Source: Wolfiporia cocos
Taxonomy: Eukaryota; Basidiomycota; Agaricomycetes; Polyporales; Phaeolaceae
Length of the DNA stretch: 64,000 nucleotides
Assembly (NCBI GenBank): GCA_029448655.1
Contig: JACCLO010000008.1
Span: forward strand, 1,736,001-1,800,000
Direction: 5' to 3'
Part shown: positions 1 to 12,508 of the stretch, in pieces
Layout: each line of letters begins with the position of its first letter
Numbering within the stretch: the first letter of the stretch is position 1
Notes under the pieces: model-generated
Databases searched by the model: none
Told to the model about the DNA's origin: nothing
What the model saw: the letters and a program-made list of their open reading frames with translations, nothing else
Made by a program: the position numbers and the translations under genes

Positions 1-1585
1 CATGTCAATAATATTGGACGGGATGCAGCAATTATGGTTGATGATCAGTAAGTCTGCATGTGGTGTCTCAAATATTTTTTATTCATGTGTGATTAGGGCG
101 TCAGAAATCCCACGATGGCGAGGCTTTAACCAATATCATGGGCATCAACTTCACAGATGGCAGAAAGCTCGAGGATATGTCAAAGGTGTGCACCCCCTGA
201 TCTCAGCATTTAACACTTGCCAATTACTTGACATAGCTTGCTATATTTGCCACCCATAATATCCTCAGCACGAGGCCTGGATCTGCTGAGTATCTACTTC
301 TGCGCTGCTTGCGTAGCTATCTTGTACTCGATATGTACTTGTCATTTGAGGTTCACACCTCAAGACGACTGGCAGAGGGCCAAGAGGAGCTGTTGCGTTT
401 CTCAAAACTTATCAAGGTAAGTGGACCATTCTCTGAATAAGCACCTTACACAAAGGCATTGCTAAAGCAAGATGGGAGGTAGCAAGAACTGGAATTTCCC
501 CAAAGCGCATTCACATCAGCATGCGTTTCAAGACATCAAGGAAAAAGGCGTTACTCGAAACTACAATACGAAGCCTAATGAGAAGATGCATCGTTCACTA
601 AAGAAGGCATATCAACAAACAAACTACAAGGACATTGCTGATCAAGTATGAACTTCGCCGCTCCTCTGCAACATCTCCACATATTCTCTGTTTCACAGAT
701 TCTCACTCGAAGCCATAATCATCAAGTCGCATCTCTTATACGCTCAAGGATTGACGATTACATCGATTATATGAAGAATGGACCTATCCAAGAAGATATT
801 GACAACGACAATATTTCATTCGGATCAGCACATATCCATCTGGGCGCTGCGAAGAAACCTGTCGAGATTTCTGCACTTCGAAACATTCTTAACGCTCACG
901 CCGCATTTGCTAATTTCCACAAGCACCTCGGAAGCTTCTTGGGAAGTTTCCTGGCAGCTCAAGGGCTCAGGTTTGCGAATTATCCGGTCAAAGTCTTACC
1001 TACTGATATGGTATGTTGTATATCAATACTCATGCCACACATACACAGGTCACGGAATATCGACTTCTAAAAGTCAACTATGAGTCTTATGAAACGTGGA
1101 GGACAGCTACAGATCTTCTACAATGCAATCCAGATTTCCATGGAAAGCCGCGGTACGACTATGTGCTTCTCAAAATCACGGAGCGGCCGATATTTGCGCA
1201 ATTGATATTTGTCTTCACATACCTGGTGAAAAATGTGATTGACAGCAGTACACCAAATGGTAGCCTTCAATTATTCCTTTATAAACACATGCCTCATATA
1301 TGGCTCACAGCTATTGCGAAGGATATATTATATCCTTTGGCACTGATAATGCCTATGGATGGAAAAACAGGAGTCGAGCGTTCAAAGGACCGTGACCTCG
1401 GGTTTTATCGCCTGAAGCTCAATCCACGCACACAGTACGAGATAGTACCTCTTCATTCAATTATCCGAGGCGCATTTGTGGTCCCTGATTACGAACACAG
1501 CGATGAGTTCTTGATAGTTGATATCATAGATGCTGACATGTTTTTACGTCTACAATCTCTCGTATCAGTAGCCAAGTCATGTTAG
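1..1585 (+). pseudogene. Plavaka-type transposase, C-terminal part, decayed, runs in from the left edge
   Basis: The 3' part of a DNA transposase gene typical of agaricomycetes. Exons read by phase are about 97-185, 237-416, 472-645, 699-1010 and 1049-1585, with GT-AG introns between them (the 1011-1048 intron is only 38 nt). Family hallmarks visible are INFTDGRKLEDMSK, RPGSAEYLLLRCLRSY, NWNFPK followed by HQHAF, and GVTRNYNTKPNEKMH. The C-terminus has the usual block ending DEFLIVDIIDADMFLRLQ. Such proteins catalyse cut-and-paste movement; the N-terminal part lies outside the window. Around 125-140 the reading frame of IPRWRGFNQYH and that of the following GINFTDG block differ by one base, so this copy has probably lost function. 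The Plavaka (versus related KDZ) assignment comes from recalled motifs. Confidence 0.65.
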
Positions 1586-1744
1586 AATAGACTAAATAAC
1601 TCATTACTGGTTATGACTGGCTTGTACATCAATTGAAATCGCGAGTATGTGCTACTGTAATAGCATACAGGTGCTTGTCCAGTCATGGTGAGCTTTGCAA
1701 ACACAGTCTAGCGGGTCCCTTGTGTTTTACACGCAATGGGAGAA

Positions 1745-1935
1745 CTATCGGCATTACTTATGATTAGGCAACCCAATGCGTACCAATACCGTCAACATCC
1801 GCCAAGCGGATCGCTCGGGATCGCGTTGGAAGTTTGGAGCGCCATACCGGGAAGCCCAGCCACAGGCGCGCCAGACGCGCCCCGCGCGACGTCATGTGAT
1901 CGTGTCCTAGTCGTGCGCAGGGCACTAACTGCCTA
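1745..1935 (+). repeat. Dispersed repeat copy related to the 3.7-4.3 kb foldback
   Basis: This stretch contains the string CCAGACGCGCCCCGCG followed by a GTCATGTGATCG block, preceded by a CGCGTTGGAAGT..GGAGCGCC block. The same order appears on the opposite strand at about 4,290-4,130, so the two are diverged copies of one repeat in inverted orientation. No coding content is evident. Confidence 0.55.
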
Positions 1936-2247
1936 TCTATAGTGTGTGCAGCGTTGCAAGCATTCCAAAAACCATTGAATATAGATTCATTGTCATGCTA
2001 AACAACTCTGCAGTGTGTGAAACCTGCTTCCAAAGGATCCTCACCACTTCTTCACATGCTCCCCTTGCATGTTCATTATCGCCAAAACCGATCGTCACTA
2101 TCTCTGAAAGCCCTATACCTGCCCAGCCTGGAAGGCCAGCAGAAGATCCGATCTTCTCTGATGCCATTACGTCTGCTGCCACTCAAGACCTACTCCTGTC
2201 CACCCGATACAGATACAGCATCTCAGTAGAATCAGAGCGCCATCCCT

Positions 2248-2541
2248 TTGCCCCCCAACATACCTACGTCTCCCGCCGTGTCACCCGATATTAGCTCCGG
2301 CACGCCAGCATTCAAGCAAGACTCTGCAGCCATTCAAGAAGAGATTCTCTCCGCGCAGCTTGCAGAGATGGCAACACAGCTGCGACGCAACGCGGCTCAC
2401 CTCGCTGGTATGCTTGAGAAAGACAAGACGGTTGTGCTTGAGGTTCAGGAAAAGCTCGAACGCAACTACGATGCCATGTCAAGGGAGCGTATTTGTGTAC
2501 GTGACCATCGTTCGATGAGTTGGGGTACGGCTGTAAACTAG
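2248..2541 (+). pseudogene. Use1-like SNARE fragment lacking its membrane anchor
   Basis: A 97-codon open stretch whose middle and end resemble the fungal Use1 family, an ER-localised SNARE for Golgi-to-ER retrograde fusion. Seen here: a heptad-like segment starting AIQEEILSAQLAEMATQL, then LEKDKTVVLEVQEKLERNYD and a basic RERICVRDH segment. In Use1 proteins the next part is a C-terminal transmembrane anchor; here the frame stops at TAG right after SMSWGTAVN. No start region or upstream exons could be assigned with confidence. It looks like a duplicated, truncated gene fragment. The family call rests on recalled motif similarity. Confidence 0.45.
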
Positions 2542-2559
2542 ATCCCTCTTGCGGAAGGA

Positions 2560-3727
2560 GCTCTGACCGCTACTACGCTAACTTCGAACGCTTGCTGCGG
2601 AGCGTATCAACTCAACCTGAGTACTCAAGTATACTCAGATACAGGATATGCAAGCAAAGTTCGATGTGAAGGAGGAGTGGCACAGTTGTGCAGCTGGTAG
2701 TGTACCTATCCCGTTACAGTACAGCAGCCACCGAGTAGCAGCACTTTCCATATCTGTCCATCGCGTGCTGGCGTAAGTTCGCGTTGACCTAATATGTAAG
2801 GAAACGTGACCAAAGGTACCCTAGATCTCAGATAAACCCTAATGTTAACTCAGCTAAACCCCAAACCTTCGTCTGGGTGGCTGAAGTGGCTGAAGCAGAC
2901 TTCGACATCATTCGACTCGCGCAGCCTACAGCTACAACAAGTAATTATCAAAAATTCTGAGGTTCTACTCACGTATTATGTAAGATACAATGTATACTTA
3001 TATGTATATTTCGTAGCTCAATTACTGCTATTTGGTCTATGGTGTAAGGAAACATCGAGAAAGTCAGCGCCGAAACGGACAGCGCCGAAACGGACATGCA
3101 GTCTTGTAACATGTACCACAAAACATCCGCATGGCAGTATATTAAGATATTGTATATATAGTGTGTCTATGGTATTGATAATATCATACTGTCATGCCGC
3201 CCGCCCGATTATATATGTGATTATCCTACGTCGATTGAAATATTGGTATGTGTTTTGGACACCACCCAATCGAATGACCCATCACTCATCAAGAGTCAAT
3301 GTTTAAATAATGAAAATATTCCTCAGTATAGTCCATATGATGTAGTATATAATATAGTGGAAACAGATATAGATGATGCGAATTGGGATCTCTATCATCT
3401 TTCAACCTTAGTGACACTGTGATAACAAGTTGCGCGATACTTCTGGCAGCATATGCCCCAATTAGCGCCTTAAGTCTCTCATGGTAGGTCCTCTTTATTG
3501 GTTTGTATATTTCTGCGATAGCAGCTTGACCAATATCTCATCTAGTTGATCGACAGTAGCAGGTATACGACATTCTACTACTGTGTGGAACAGCCACAGA
3601 CTCTAATTTCAAATCAAGACTTCTTATGACTTCAAGCTACAATTATATCAGAGCTTTAGTCATCTATTATTGCCAGATACTAAAAACTGGGCTAACAATC
3701 AAGTAGGAGATCGAAAGTGTCGTACCG
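2560..3727. other. No gene seen; AT-rich intergenic stretch
   Basis: The open stretches here are short, rich in Tyr/Ile/Val from AT-rich DNA, and lack splice-joined continuity. A 12-bp direct duplication (gcgccgaaacgg, twice near 3,068-3,094) is the only local repeat noticed. Confidence 0.5.
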
Positions 3728-4188
3728 CACTGGCGCGTAAGTAGCCAGACGCGCCCCGCGTAACATCATGTGATCGCGATGATAAGGTTTAGGACTTCCA
3801 AACATGGTCATCGACCTCAGTCACTTCGCCACTTCGCCTTCTGACGTTTATACTTCCAGCCATTGCTCGCCATTCTGCTTTCTAGATAGTGTATAGAGAA
3901 TAACTAGGTAATGAGCGAGAAATCAGAAGATTATTATCCCATATTTGGAACGTTTGTGATATATTTTCCAAATATGGGATAATAATCTTCTGATTTCTCG
4001 CTCATTACCTAGTTATTCTCTATACACTATCTAGAAAGCAGAATGGCGAGCAATGGCTGGAAGTATAAACGTCAGAAGGCGAAGTGGCGAAGTGACTGAG
4101 GTCGATGACCATGTTTGGAAGTCCTAAACCTTATCATCGCGATCACATGATGTTACGCGGGGCGCGTCTGGCTACTTACGCGCCAGTG
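3728..4188. repeat. Apparently perfect 461-bp palindrome (foldback), two 223-bp arms and a 15-nt loop
   Basis: Left arm 3,728-3,950 and right arm 3,966-4,188 are reverse complements with no mismatch found by eye; the loop is 3,951-3,965. The right arm continues past 4,188 into a repeat unit that also exists near 1,745-1,935, whereas the left arm stops abruptly at 3,728. This indicates a truncated second copy placed head-to-head, not a symmetric foldback transposon. No coding potential. Such a structure could form a hairpin or cruciform, or could be an assembly or foldback-read artefact. Confidence 0.85.
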
Positions 4189-4391
4189 GCTGAGCTTCCC
4201 GGTACGGCGCTCCAGACTTCCAACGCGGTTCCGGGCGATTCACTCGACAGATGTTGGTGATTCTGGTACGCGCTACATCGCGTATTATTGACCAAGATTA
4301 ACATTGGTTATAAGCCAGACAGAGGGCCCGGAACATTATTCCGCCCGTATTAGTATTAGTAGCATTAATTAGGACTAGCTTGCAAATTTTG

Positions 4392-6280
4392 ATGGTAAAG
4401 CGTGCCTCATCGGCCCCCGGCGTATCAACATATCCGTCTCGTAAATTCTCTTTGTCCATTCTGCCCTCTTCCTGCGATAGAGTCTACGAAATGCCGTATC
4501 CCGCAGGCGATGCAGCAAGAGAGGAGATTGATTTCTTCGATTACGATGACGACGACGGCGAGTCAGGAGAAGAGAGTAACGAGTCAGGTTTTGTCCAGGA
4601 AGATCCGGACGAAGGAGGTGCACTGGCCGTGTCAATCCTTCAAGACGAGCACGCGTCCGTCGACGAACTTCGGGAGGTATGTGATCAGAGATTATTTGCA
4701 CATTAGCTACTTCATTTGGTAATTTCAAGGCACTGCGAGTGATGCAGCTCAGGATCGAGACGTTGCGACAATCCGAGAGAGCTTTAAGGACACAAAATGC
4801 TGCCATGAAAGCAGCGCAAGGAAAGAAGACCGGACGAAGCAATGGAACGGGCGCCCCGAGAGCTACGACCCGTGAAGGCAAGATACGGCTACGTGGAAGA
4901 ATGTATGCAGTCGTCGTCTCTCCTTGGATTTCGAACGATGTTATGTCACACAAGGAGCGTCCGCCGGAGGTCGACCCAGATGCTCCAGAGCAGTACCTGT
5001 CCCAACAAACTGTTGTTTTGGCGCGTGCTGCTGCACTGCACGACGTATTGACTCCGGAGCTGAGCCGCTACGCTGCACAAATGTCTGACGCATTCGTGAG
5101 CGCCGTAAGCCGTGTCATTTTATTATACTTATGTCTTTGTACTAATTAGGTACTTAATAGTTCCGACAAGGCCTGGTCGGTGGGCGAGCGACAGCACTCA
5201 AGTCTGTCCGAGACAGTATTCACGCAATATTCCCAGCATTCAGTCCGAGCCTATTTCAAGCTCAGGCGGCAGAGAAACGACGTAATGATCCAATCATGCC
5301 ACGAATGCTCAAATTCAACGTCAATGAACCAAAATTTCCGGTTTTGCCCCCCATCTTGTTCAGCCAAGATGTACGTTATTCCCAGCCCACATCTAAGGAC
5401 GCATTTTTTAATGAGGAAATTGCCAATGTAAGTTCCTGAATATTTTGTGCAAGCCAATATTGAGCTCCCTATTCAGGTAATCAAAGCAATTCTTTTTGGG
5501 CCTTCATCTTTTCTGTCAAAGGAAAGACAACCGGGCCCTACAACAGTTGGTGAGAGATGGGGGCTCAAAGGCATCAATGCAAGCTTGATTGCCTTGGGGT
5601 CTATAATAGTGAGTTCTATGGCCTTTCTTACTATGTGTATCGTCGAGCTTAATATAATAGATCCGGTTTTTATTCGCATACGACAGTCATTTCGCGGACA
5701 AGGGAAAACAGACCGGAATCAAGTGGCAATCCGACTTCAAATTATACAGGCGCAAGATCACATTAATGGAGTCGGAACGACGGAAATCGCTGTTCTGCTT
5801 CTACAACGAGATTGTATTTCCCGGTATCTCACTTGGTATCAACGAGACGGCGCAGACCCAGGGCGATGGCAGTCAGCCAGATGAGGACGACTTTGATTCA
5901 GAGTTGCGCGCATTAGATCAACGAAATGCCGAGAATCCAACTGGTAATTTATATGACTGAGCAACCATAATCCGGCTGATTGTATCCTTCAGATGTCAAT
6001 TCATCGATTCCAGAGGTGACTAGTGGCTTTCCTAATATTTATATTTACTAGTTCTAATTCTACGAATACTTAGGCCACTATCCCGGCTGCAGAGAAGTTT
6101 TTGCAAACGGTGCCCACGGCTTCGAGCGCAAACGGCTCAGAGCAAGCACTCGAGGCACCTGCGCTACAGTCCACAGGGCAAAAGGCAAAGAGGACGAGAA
6201 AACCGAACTCTGCACGTACTGTCGAATCAGCTAATACGCACAAGGCATCAGGCGGAGGGCGCGCCAAGAGAAGCGGCTAG
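4392..6280 (+). CDS. DUF6698-like agaricomycete protein, seven exons, ~523 aa
   Basis: Exons by phase: 4392-4676, 4730-5104, 5161-5427, 5477-5608, 5661-5943, 5993-6015, 6074-6280, all with GT-AG introns of 49-58 nt and a continuous frame from ATG to TAG. Order in the protein: an acidic N-terminus (FFDYDDDDGESGEES), a coiled segment (QLRIETLRQSERALRTQNAA), a conserved core with GGRATALKSVRDSIHAIF, a LFGPSSFLSK..GPTTVGERWG block, a SDFKLYRRK..FCFYNEIVFPG block, and an acidic then Lys/Arg-rich tail. This order matches a large family of unknown function expanded in mushroom genomes, often annotated DUF6698. No catalytic motif is recognised. The start is the first in-frame ATG after upstream stops. 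The family name is recalled and unchecked; the gene structure itself is well supported. Confidence 0.7.
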
Positions 6281-7926
6281 ATGTACTACTTTGTGATGCA
6301 TATCGACTTCACTGCTCGACCAGATAGTAGTAGGGCCACGGCAAAATATATTAAAGTTGATCGTGATTTGAGCGACCCGAATGCAGTTTATTGTTGCATG
6401 CTGCTGTCGTCAGAAAAAAATCTTCTGATAGACATGCAGCTTGTAACAATTTGAACGACGGCGGCGCGTTGAATGAATCAGGAATAATAGAAGTCGAAAG
6501 GAAAATTGAGTGACTGATTTCCTAAGTCTTGAGCGAGCGCCTCGAGCGCAGCCCTTCATTTGACTTCGTCTGTGCAGAATTCGATGTTTTTGAGGTTCTC
6601 TAGTCACTTCTTAAAAACATAGAGTACAGTCAAATTTTGCTACTGTAGAAAGTCGCTATTTTGTCGGGGTTCAAAGGCTGAATCATGAAGGCAACCATGA
6701 AGCGGTGCATAATAGCCTGAATTTTCACGGAATGTATCTATGCAGGATCTGGGGTATGGTGAGGAGGGGGGGGAAAGAAAAATAGCAGGAAAAAGAAACG
6801 GGGCCACAAACTGGGGTTAGACCCGCAGCAGCAGCTGTGGGATGCTTGTATTGGCTTTTTGGGCAGCCAGTGAGTGCTTATTAGGCTTTTGTAGCTTGCG
6901 AAGCTGAGGTGGCGTGCCGAAGGTTTAATGTGCGGACGTGATCGACATGCGATCGGAATTGTGGCTGGACTACCCTAGATGGCTACAGGGACTCCCAGCT
7001 CGCCTTCCTCGTACCTGCAGCATCGTCCTGGAGCGTAAGTGGGCCCTTTTCTGTGCACTTGTATGTAGTCTAACCTCGTGTAATTGAATTAGCTTGCAGC
7101 GAACGCGATGGTCTTACGTTAATATGTTATTATACAGTCGCTGACCCCCCTTCACTGGGCCACACGAAATTACCGGACTACGTTCCGGTCGTCCAGTTCC
7201 CGCGCACACCACTGCGGGAGATACTCACGGCAGCGATGCCTAATTGTTTGAACCTCCTTAGCAAGTGTCTCATCTATGAGCCTCGTTAATGCATCAGCGC
7301 GAAGGAGGTGAGCTCGCTGCTGTACTACTTTGTTACTCGCTGATTCGTTAATCGCTGAAGGCGCTCAACCACACCTACTTGTTTGCACACACATATCCTT
7401 CGCACCCGTCAAAGCTCCCAAAACCTGCCGTCAAGAACACACTTCCGCTGGAGGAGGTCCACCAGGTCCCGCAGTCAAGGCAAACCCCACTAACAAGTTG
7501 AAACGAACACATTCGTCGGACAATCTCAACGGTCTGTATCGGCCCATCGCGTGCAAACTTGACCTCACAAAGCACACCAAAGATAGATGAGAATGTGTCT
7601 CGGGTCGCGGAGGATGGTGTCGTCAGAAATATGGTTCTCGATATTGCCCGCGGCGTGGTCAGGTGACTTGTCAATGTGGCTGAACTTCCGCAAATGGTCA
7701 TGTAGACTTCCGGCTCGCTTTCCTTGCGTTTGCAACATCGTTCTAGGACACGAATGGGTTCGGTTTGATACTTCTTCATTCGTATGTGATTCAACTATAT
7801 TACAGCATAACGGCTGAGGAGAACGCGGAGGGACGCAAGCCACGCCTACTCCGGGTCTAATGCAATTGATGAACCCCACCTGCTAGTAATTACAGTACGT
7901 AACTGAGTGTACAGGACGACCGTGTG
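6281..7926. other. No gene seen; intergenic with a weak internal duplication
   Basis: No spliceable coding series is apparent. Segments near 6,985-7,045 and 7,697-7,757 resemble each other (ACTCCCAGCTCGCCTTCC against ACTTCCGGCTCGCTTTCC, each followed by a CATCGT.CT.G block), suggesting an old duplication. A G-run (gaggaggggggggaaag) lies near 6,760. Confidence 0.4.
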
Positions 7927-7931
7927 ATCTA

Positions 7932-8479
7932 TGTCATAAATTATTCTACTAATAGTTTGTACTCCCTCGCTATAGGACGCATGCGTGGCGCTAGGCGTAC
8001 GCCGCGCCTCTGCGCTGTAGCCACCTCCGGCGTCTCCCAGTTATTGCAGGTCACCTGGTCGTATGGTTAGCGCTGTAGGGTAGCGCACGCCTCCGGTACT
8101 CACACTATGGTCACAGTAGTTACATGATGCGTCACTTAGCACATGACCCAGTAGATACGGCGCACAGGCCTTATCTTTAGGGCAGTACTAGTAGTCCCAT
8201 CGCTCATGTATATATTACGACGGAATGTGGGCTTACTCCCCATTCCTAAGATTCTCAACAATTGGGCATAGCCCCTTTCTATCTTCGTTCTGTGTGCGAC
8301 TCTGGCCGGGGGCCCATCTCGTCTTACTTGACTGTGCGCTGCCTCAACACGTCGACTGTAGGAGTCCCTTCTTAGGGTACAGCCGACAGTTCACCGCTAT
8401 TGCGGTCGCGCACCGTCCTGTACTGCGTTATAGGATTCCCCTGTTGTACAGGGTCCCACAGACAGGTTAGTCTGTGTCA
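7932..8479 (+). mobile_element. Solo LTR, family A, TSD ATCTA
   Basis: Starts TGTCATAAATT and ends CTGTGTCA, with a 5-bp target duplication ATCTA at 7,927-7,931 and 8,480-8,484. A TATATATTA promoter-like box lies near 8,210. Related copies, reverse orientation, are at 20,484-21,448, 61,991-62,541 and partly 63,022-63,370. No internal region, so it is the product of LTR-LTR recombination. Confidence 0.85.
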
Positions 8480-8602
8480 ATCTACGAGGCACTGTGATAA
8501 GTTCTTGCGGTACAGACAGTCCGATGTAATACAGTATGTACACGACCGATAATTGATGCGTCATTCGAGAGCAACGCGCACAGCCAAAAACGTTACGGAT
8601 GA

Positions 8603-11598
8603 TCATGGTTTTGGTGAGTCACAGGCGATACACTGTTGCGCGCTGGACTTATTCCGGACCATGCAGATAGAACATTCCCATTCAGATGTCGCAGATGGCG
8701 GTGCCAGACCAGCAGCAGCCCAGTTAAATCCGGAGACTGGCGGTGACGGCGACGGAGCAGAGGGGGCGGGCGGCGGAGCAGAGGGAGCAGACGACAGAGA
8801 GGAAGATGACGGGGAAGGAGATGTCAGGGATGGATCGTTCGGCCGTGGAGCCTTGCAGACGGTACACTTGACAGCCGAGTTGGGGCTCCGGAGCTGACAG
8901 AGTCCACAGATCCATTCAGGCTGTTTACCGAGAGAGACAGCAGAAGTCGACAGAGACGACGCCACGCGCTTCACAAAATCGTAGGCCGGGAGCGTATGAA
9001 CCGGGACAGAAGAAGCGAATTGCCACGCCTTCGTGAGGCGAGCGCCAGCATTGGGAGAAGGGGCCACACATGCCGAGAATTTATACCTAGGAAGCGCCTT
9101 GAGCGGGACCGAAGCCGCACGTTCTAAAGCCTTCGAGTTCATAACAGTTTCTTGTTCACGTTGTTGACCGGAAGTTGACGTGTAAGACGTGACTGCGTCG
9201 CGAGCGAGGGTGGCGGGAGCGTGCACCGGAGTTAAGGGATGCTCCTGGCAGACCAGGTGGGCCTTTGCGGGAGCGTGCGCGTTTGCGGGATGCTCCTCGG
9301 CGCTGACGGGGACCATAGAGGCGGAGGGGGCGAGAGCGTGCGCTAGTGGGGGATACTCTTGAGAGGGGATCGATTCCGCAAGTTGGGGGACGGGAGTGTG
9401 CGCCATCGTTGAATCATGCTCCTGGCATGAATCGGTCTCCTCCTCGCTGTCTTGGTCAATGGTAAAGCTGGTCCGCAATTTGCTGGGCTCGCGGGGCGCG
9501 TACGAGTTGCGCGTGAACGATCGGTCAACGTGAGAACTTGAAGAACTGTTGATGACGGGGGAAGGCAGAAGGGGGGTGACGGCTGGGCCCGGGACGGGGG
9601 CGGGTGTAGGTGTAGATACTGGTGGTGAGGTGGGGGTGCTTGGCCGTGACGGGTGCTCTACAACTTCCATGGGCTTCGTAACCGGTGCTGACGGTGCGTC
9701 GTCCATATCGACGTCGGCGACTTCTGGTGATGGCGAACTATCCGAGTGGCCGTTTGGCGTTGAGCCGATTCTCCTCTTCTTCGGCTGAGAACCTTTGTCG
9801 TCGGCATCCTCTCCATCATCACTGTCATCCAAACGACGCCGTGTCTCCCACCTTGACTTCTGACGAGAATTCACGGCTGGGTTCAGAAACTTCGTGTTTG
9901 GATCGGGACGAGACCGTTTTGCTCCCTGCGAATATGTGAGCCCGTACGCACGATACAGTATTGATAACTTACCTTTGGGACGGTCGCTTCGATGATCCTC
10001 TGCTCCGTAAGTTGTGGCTGTGACTGTTTCTCCCCTACTTCGAGATCCTTCATCTGCTGCCAAGTCCTTTTGAGTGGACGGAGCGAATCGATGTTGTCGA
10101 CGTCGGGTGTCCGAGCACCTTCCCAATCATATGGGTTGTTGACATCAGGCTCCTCGACTGATCCCGTTACTTGGTTGACAATCTCGATGAAGGCCATGGT
10201 CGGATACAGAGGCATCTCAGGGCTTGGTGGGGAGTTAGGAGGCGGGCGCTCCGGAGGACTCGATACCTCACGTCCAGAGACAATCGGCGCAGCATCAGGC
10301 AGGGGTTGCGAGGGGTCCGGAAGCAATGTAGGTGCAGCGTCGTTGTGAATAGCAACAGCAGAGGTGTCAGGCGCGGATTCATTCTGATCAGCGATGCGAG
10401 AGGCGGCACCGAAACAGTCTTTCTGTATAGCGGCGGCATCCGGCATGAGGGCTTTAATATTTGCCATGGCGTTCTTGAACCATTCGATTTCGGCCAAAGC
10501 GGCGGCGTGGGCTGCCAGGAATTCCGGAGTTGGCACAAGAGGTGTGACAGATTGGTCATTGCCTGCGTTTCAAGTCGCCTCAATAGCTGCATCATTGGCG
10601 AGTCTCTGTTCCTGAATCCACTCAGGTTCAGGCTCTTTGAAGAGGGTCAGAAAATGCCACAACTCCAATTGCAGTACTTACTGCGTTCCACCTCTCGCAT
10701 AAGACCCTTAAATTCCATCGCATCCAGATCATCGTTACCTCGGCCGCGCAAGTACGCTTCCGCATACGGAGTCGATTTCCCGTGAGCCTTCAGTTGATGC
10801 AAGAGCGTGACCGCGGGATACCACCACTGCAGCCAGAAGTCGAACTCATCTTGAGGACAATCCTGGCTATTGGGATGCGGGAGAAACTCTGGAGCCGGGG
10901 GGAGAAGTTCGTATTCGTAGGGAGTTATTTCCATCTCATCCGGTACTGGCCGAGGCCGGGTAGCAAGGAAGTTGTAGAAAGAGCGGGCAGGGCGGCGGCG
11001 GCGGCGCGGTGCAGGTTGTTCCACAAGTTCGAGTTCCGGCTGAGGGACGTCTTCCATAATAGGCTCGAGCGCAGTGTCGGTGGGTTGTTCCAGGGTGGAT
11101 GCAGACTGTTCAGGGTCGTTCATGTATTCTCCAGGGACGGCAACGGTAGGCAATTCCAGACTAGTGCCAGCGAGCTGGGACGATGCGTGTCAGTACGAGA
11201 CGTAGCTTGTGCGGACATGCGGGATATGGGCGGAGGTGAGAACAACATATTTTGCCTCCAGATGACGCAAATGGGCCGAAAGCGACGCAAAAAGGTAGAA
11301 GAAATGCTCACCTGGTGACCACGCTCAACCAGTTTCCAAGCAGCCTCCACATATCCTGCAGCCGGCGTATAATCCCTGCCTGTAATAATCTCCTTTCCCC
11401 ACGAGAAGAACGCAGCTAGGTGTCGGAAAATACGGGTCGAGGTAGGGATTTCCTGCTACTTTGAATTAGCCACATTCCAAAATCAAAAATACAAAACACG
11501 TTGCTTACTTCGTAATCGGGGCATTGCTCCGGCCGAAATTGGGGTAGGACGTTGTATCTGTGCGACCCACGCGTATCCGTACGCGTCGGTCTGCTCAT
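8603..11598 (-). pseudogene. Protein with two C-terminal RanBP2-type zinc fingers; one in-frame stop
   Basis: Exons on the minus strand by phase: 11598-11509, 11455-11312, 11174-10682, 10634-9973, 9925-8603; removing introns gives 904 codons from ATG (MSRPTRTDTRG) to the final stop. A TGA at 10,572-10,570 interrupts the fourth exon (after QRLANDAAIEAT), with no splice donor nearby to remove it. The C-terminus holds two WxCxxC..N..CxxC fingers, WICGLCQLRSPNSAVKC and WECSICMVRNKSSAQQC, preceded by Pro/Ser-rich low complexity and LPRYKFSA / LPAYDFVK motifs. RanBP2 fingers bind Ran-GDP, ubiquitin or RNA in known proteins; a nucleoporin-like role is possible but unproven. Either a recent pseudogene or a sequencing error at the TGA; the rest of the frame is clean. 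Confidence 0.6.
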
Positions 11599-11755
11599 TG
11601 CGGGATGTGTGGCTTCGCTTTTGGAATGCTGTTTCAGTGATCTGCGGTAGTGATTCAGAAGAAGAATCAATCGGATCTGCTGCTTCTGTCAGATCAACAG
11701 GTGCGGGCCGTGTATAAGCTTACTATATTTATAGATACTCTGCTTGTTATCAAAG

Positions 11756-12462
11756 TGTTACGGTTATTTTGACTTTTCGAATATCGACAGAACTCACCAC
11801 TGGGCAAATACGATACAGGGACTTGTTGCGCAACCAACTCCCCTGGCTACTCGTGACTCTACTGGGCGCATCCCCAGTTGTACTAGTCTATAGGGCGCGT
11901 TTCATCTTTGGCAGATCCAACTCTGCCACCGTTTCATGTTCATCGTTTATTAGCTGATAGATGGCGTTCAACCGCCATCATTCCTATCTATCGTCTCAGG
12001 TATATCACTACATACCTATCAAACGTTTGGTACTATAGCGTAGATAGTATCGGTGACATCTGGGACGGACTTGACCCCTGAAACCCAACGTAGTACATAA
12101 ACTAATGTACTTACTGTCGAGGCTCTTTAGCTCGACCTTGTTGTATAAACAAGAAGTCTTATACTCGTTCTCAAACGTAGGAAACTACGCTCAGTATTTC
12201 TCACTCGAGCAACCGAACAACTAAGTCCCCAAAGTGCACACTGACTTCTCGGACTTAGGCGAGTCTTATATTCTATTTGACTCGCATTTGAACAGATTAT
12301 ATCCTCTAACGCGTATTGGACATTAACCGATCTCCTAAGGACTTCACTTAGGACCCGAAGGCATCTACGAGTATTTGCCTTGCATACGGCGACGTGCCTA
12401 CGTGCAGAAGAATGATCTATATTCGCGATTCGAATATACGAACGGGTATTCGACCCGTAACA
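11756..12462 (+). repeat. 5' LTR of element E
   Basis: Begins TGTTACGGTTATTTTGA and ends GACCCGTAACA; the counterpart is 34,078-34,775. These termini differ from the TGTCACAG/CTGTGACA ends of the other LTR families in this window. Confidence 0.9.
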
Positions 12463-12508
12463 GAAGGTCGAGCTTATCACACCCTCACCTACCACGGTGT
12501 AAGGGCAC

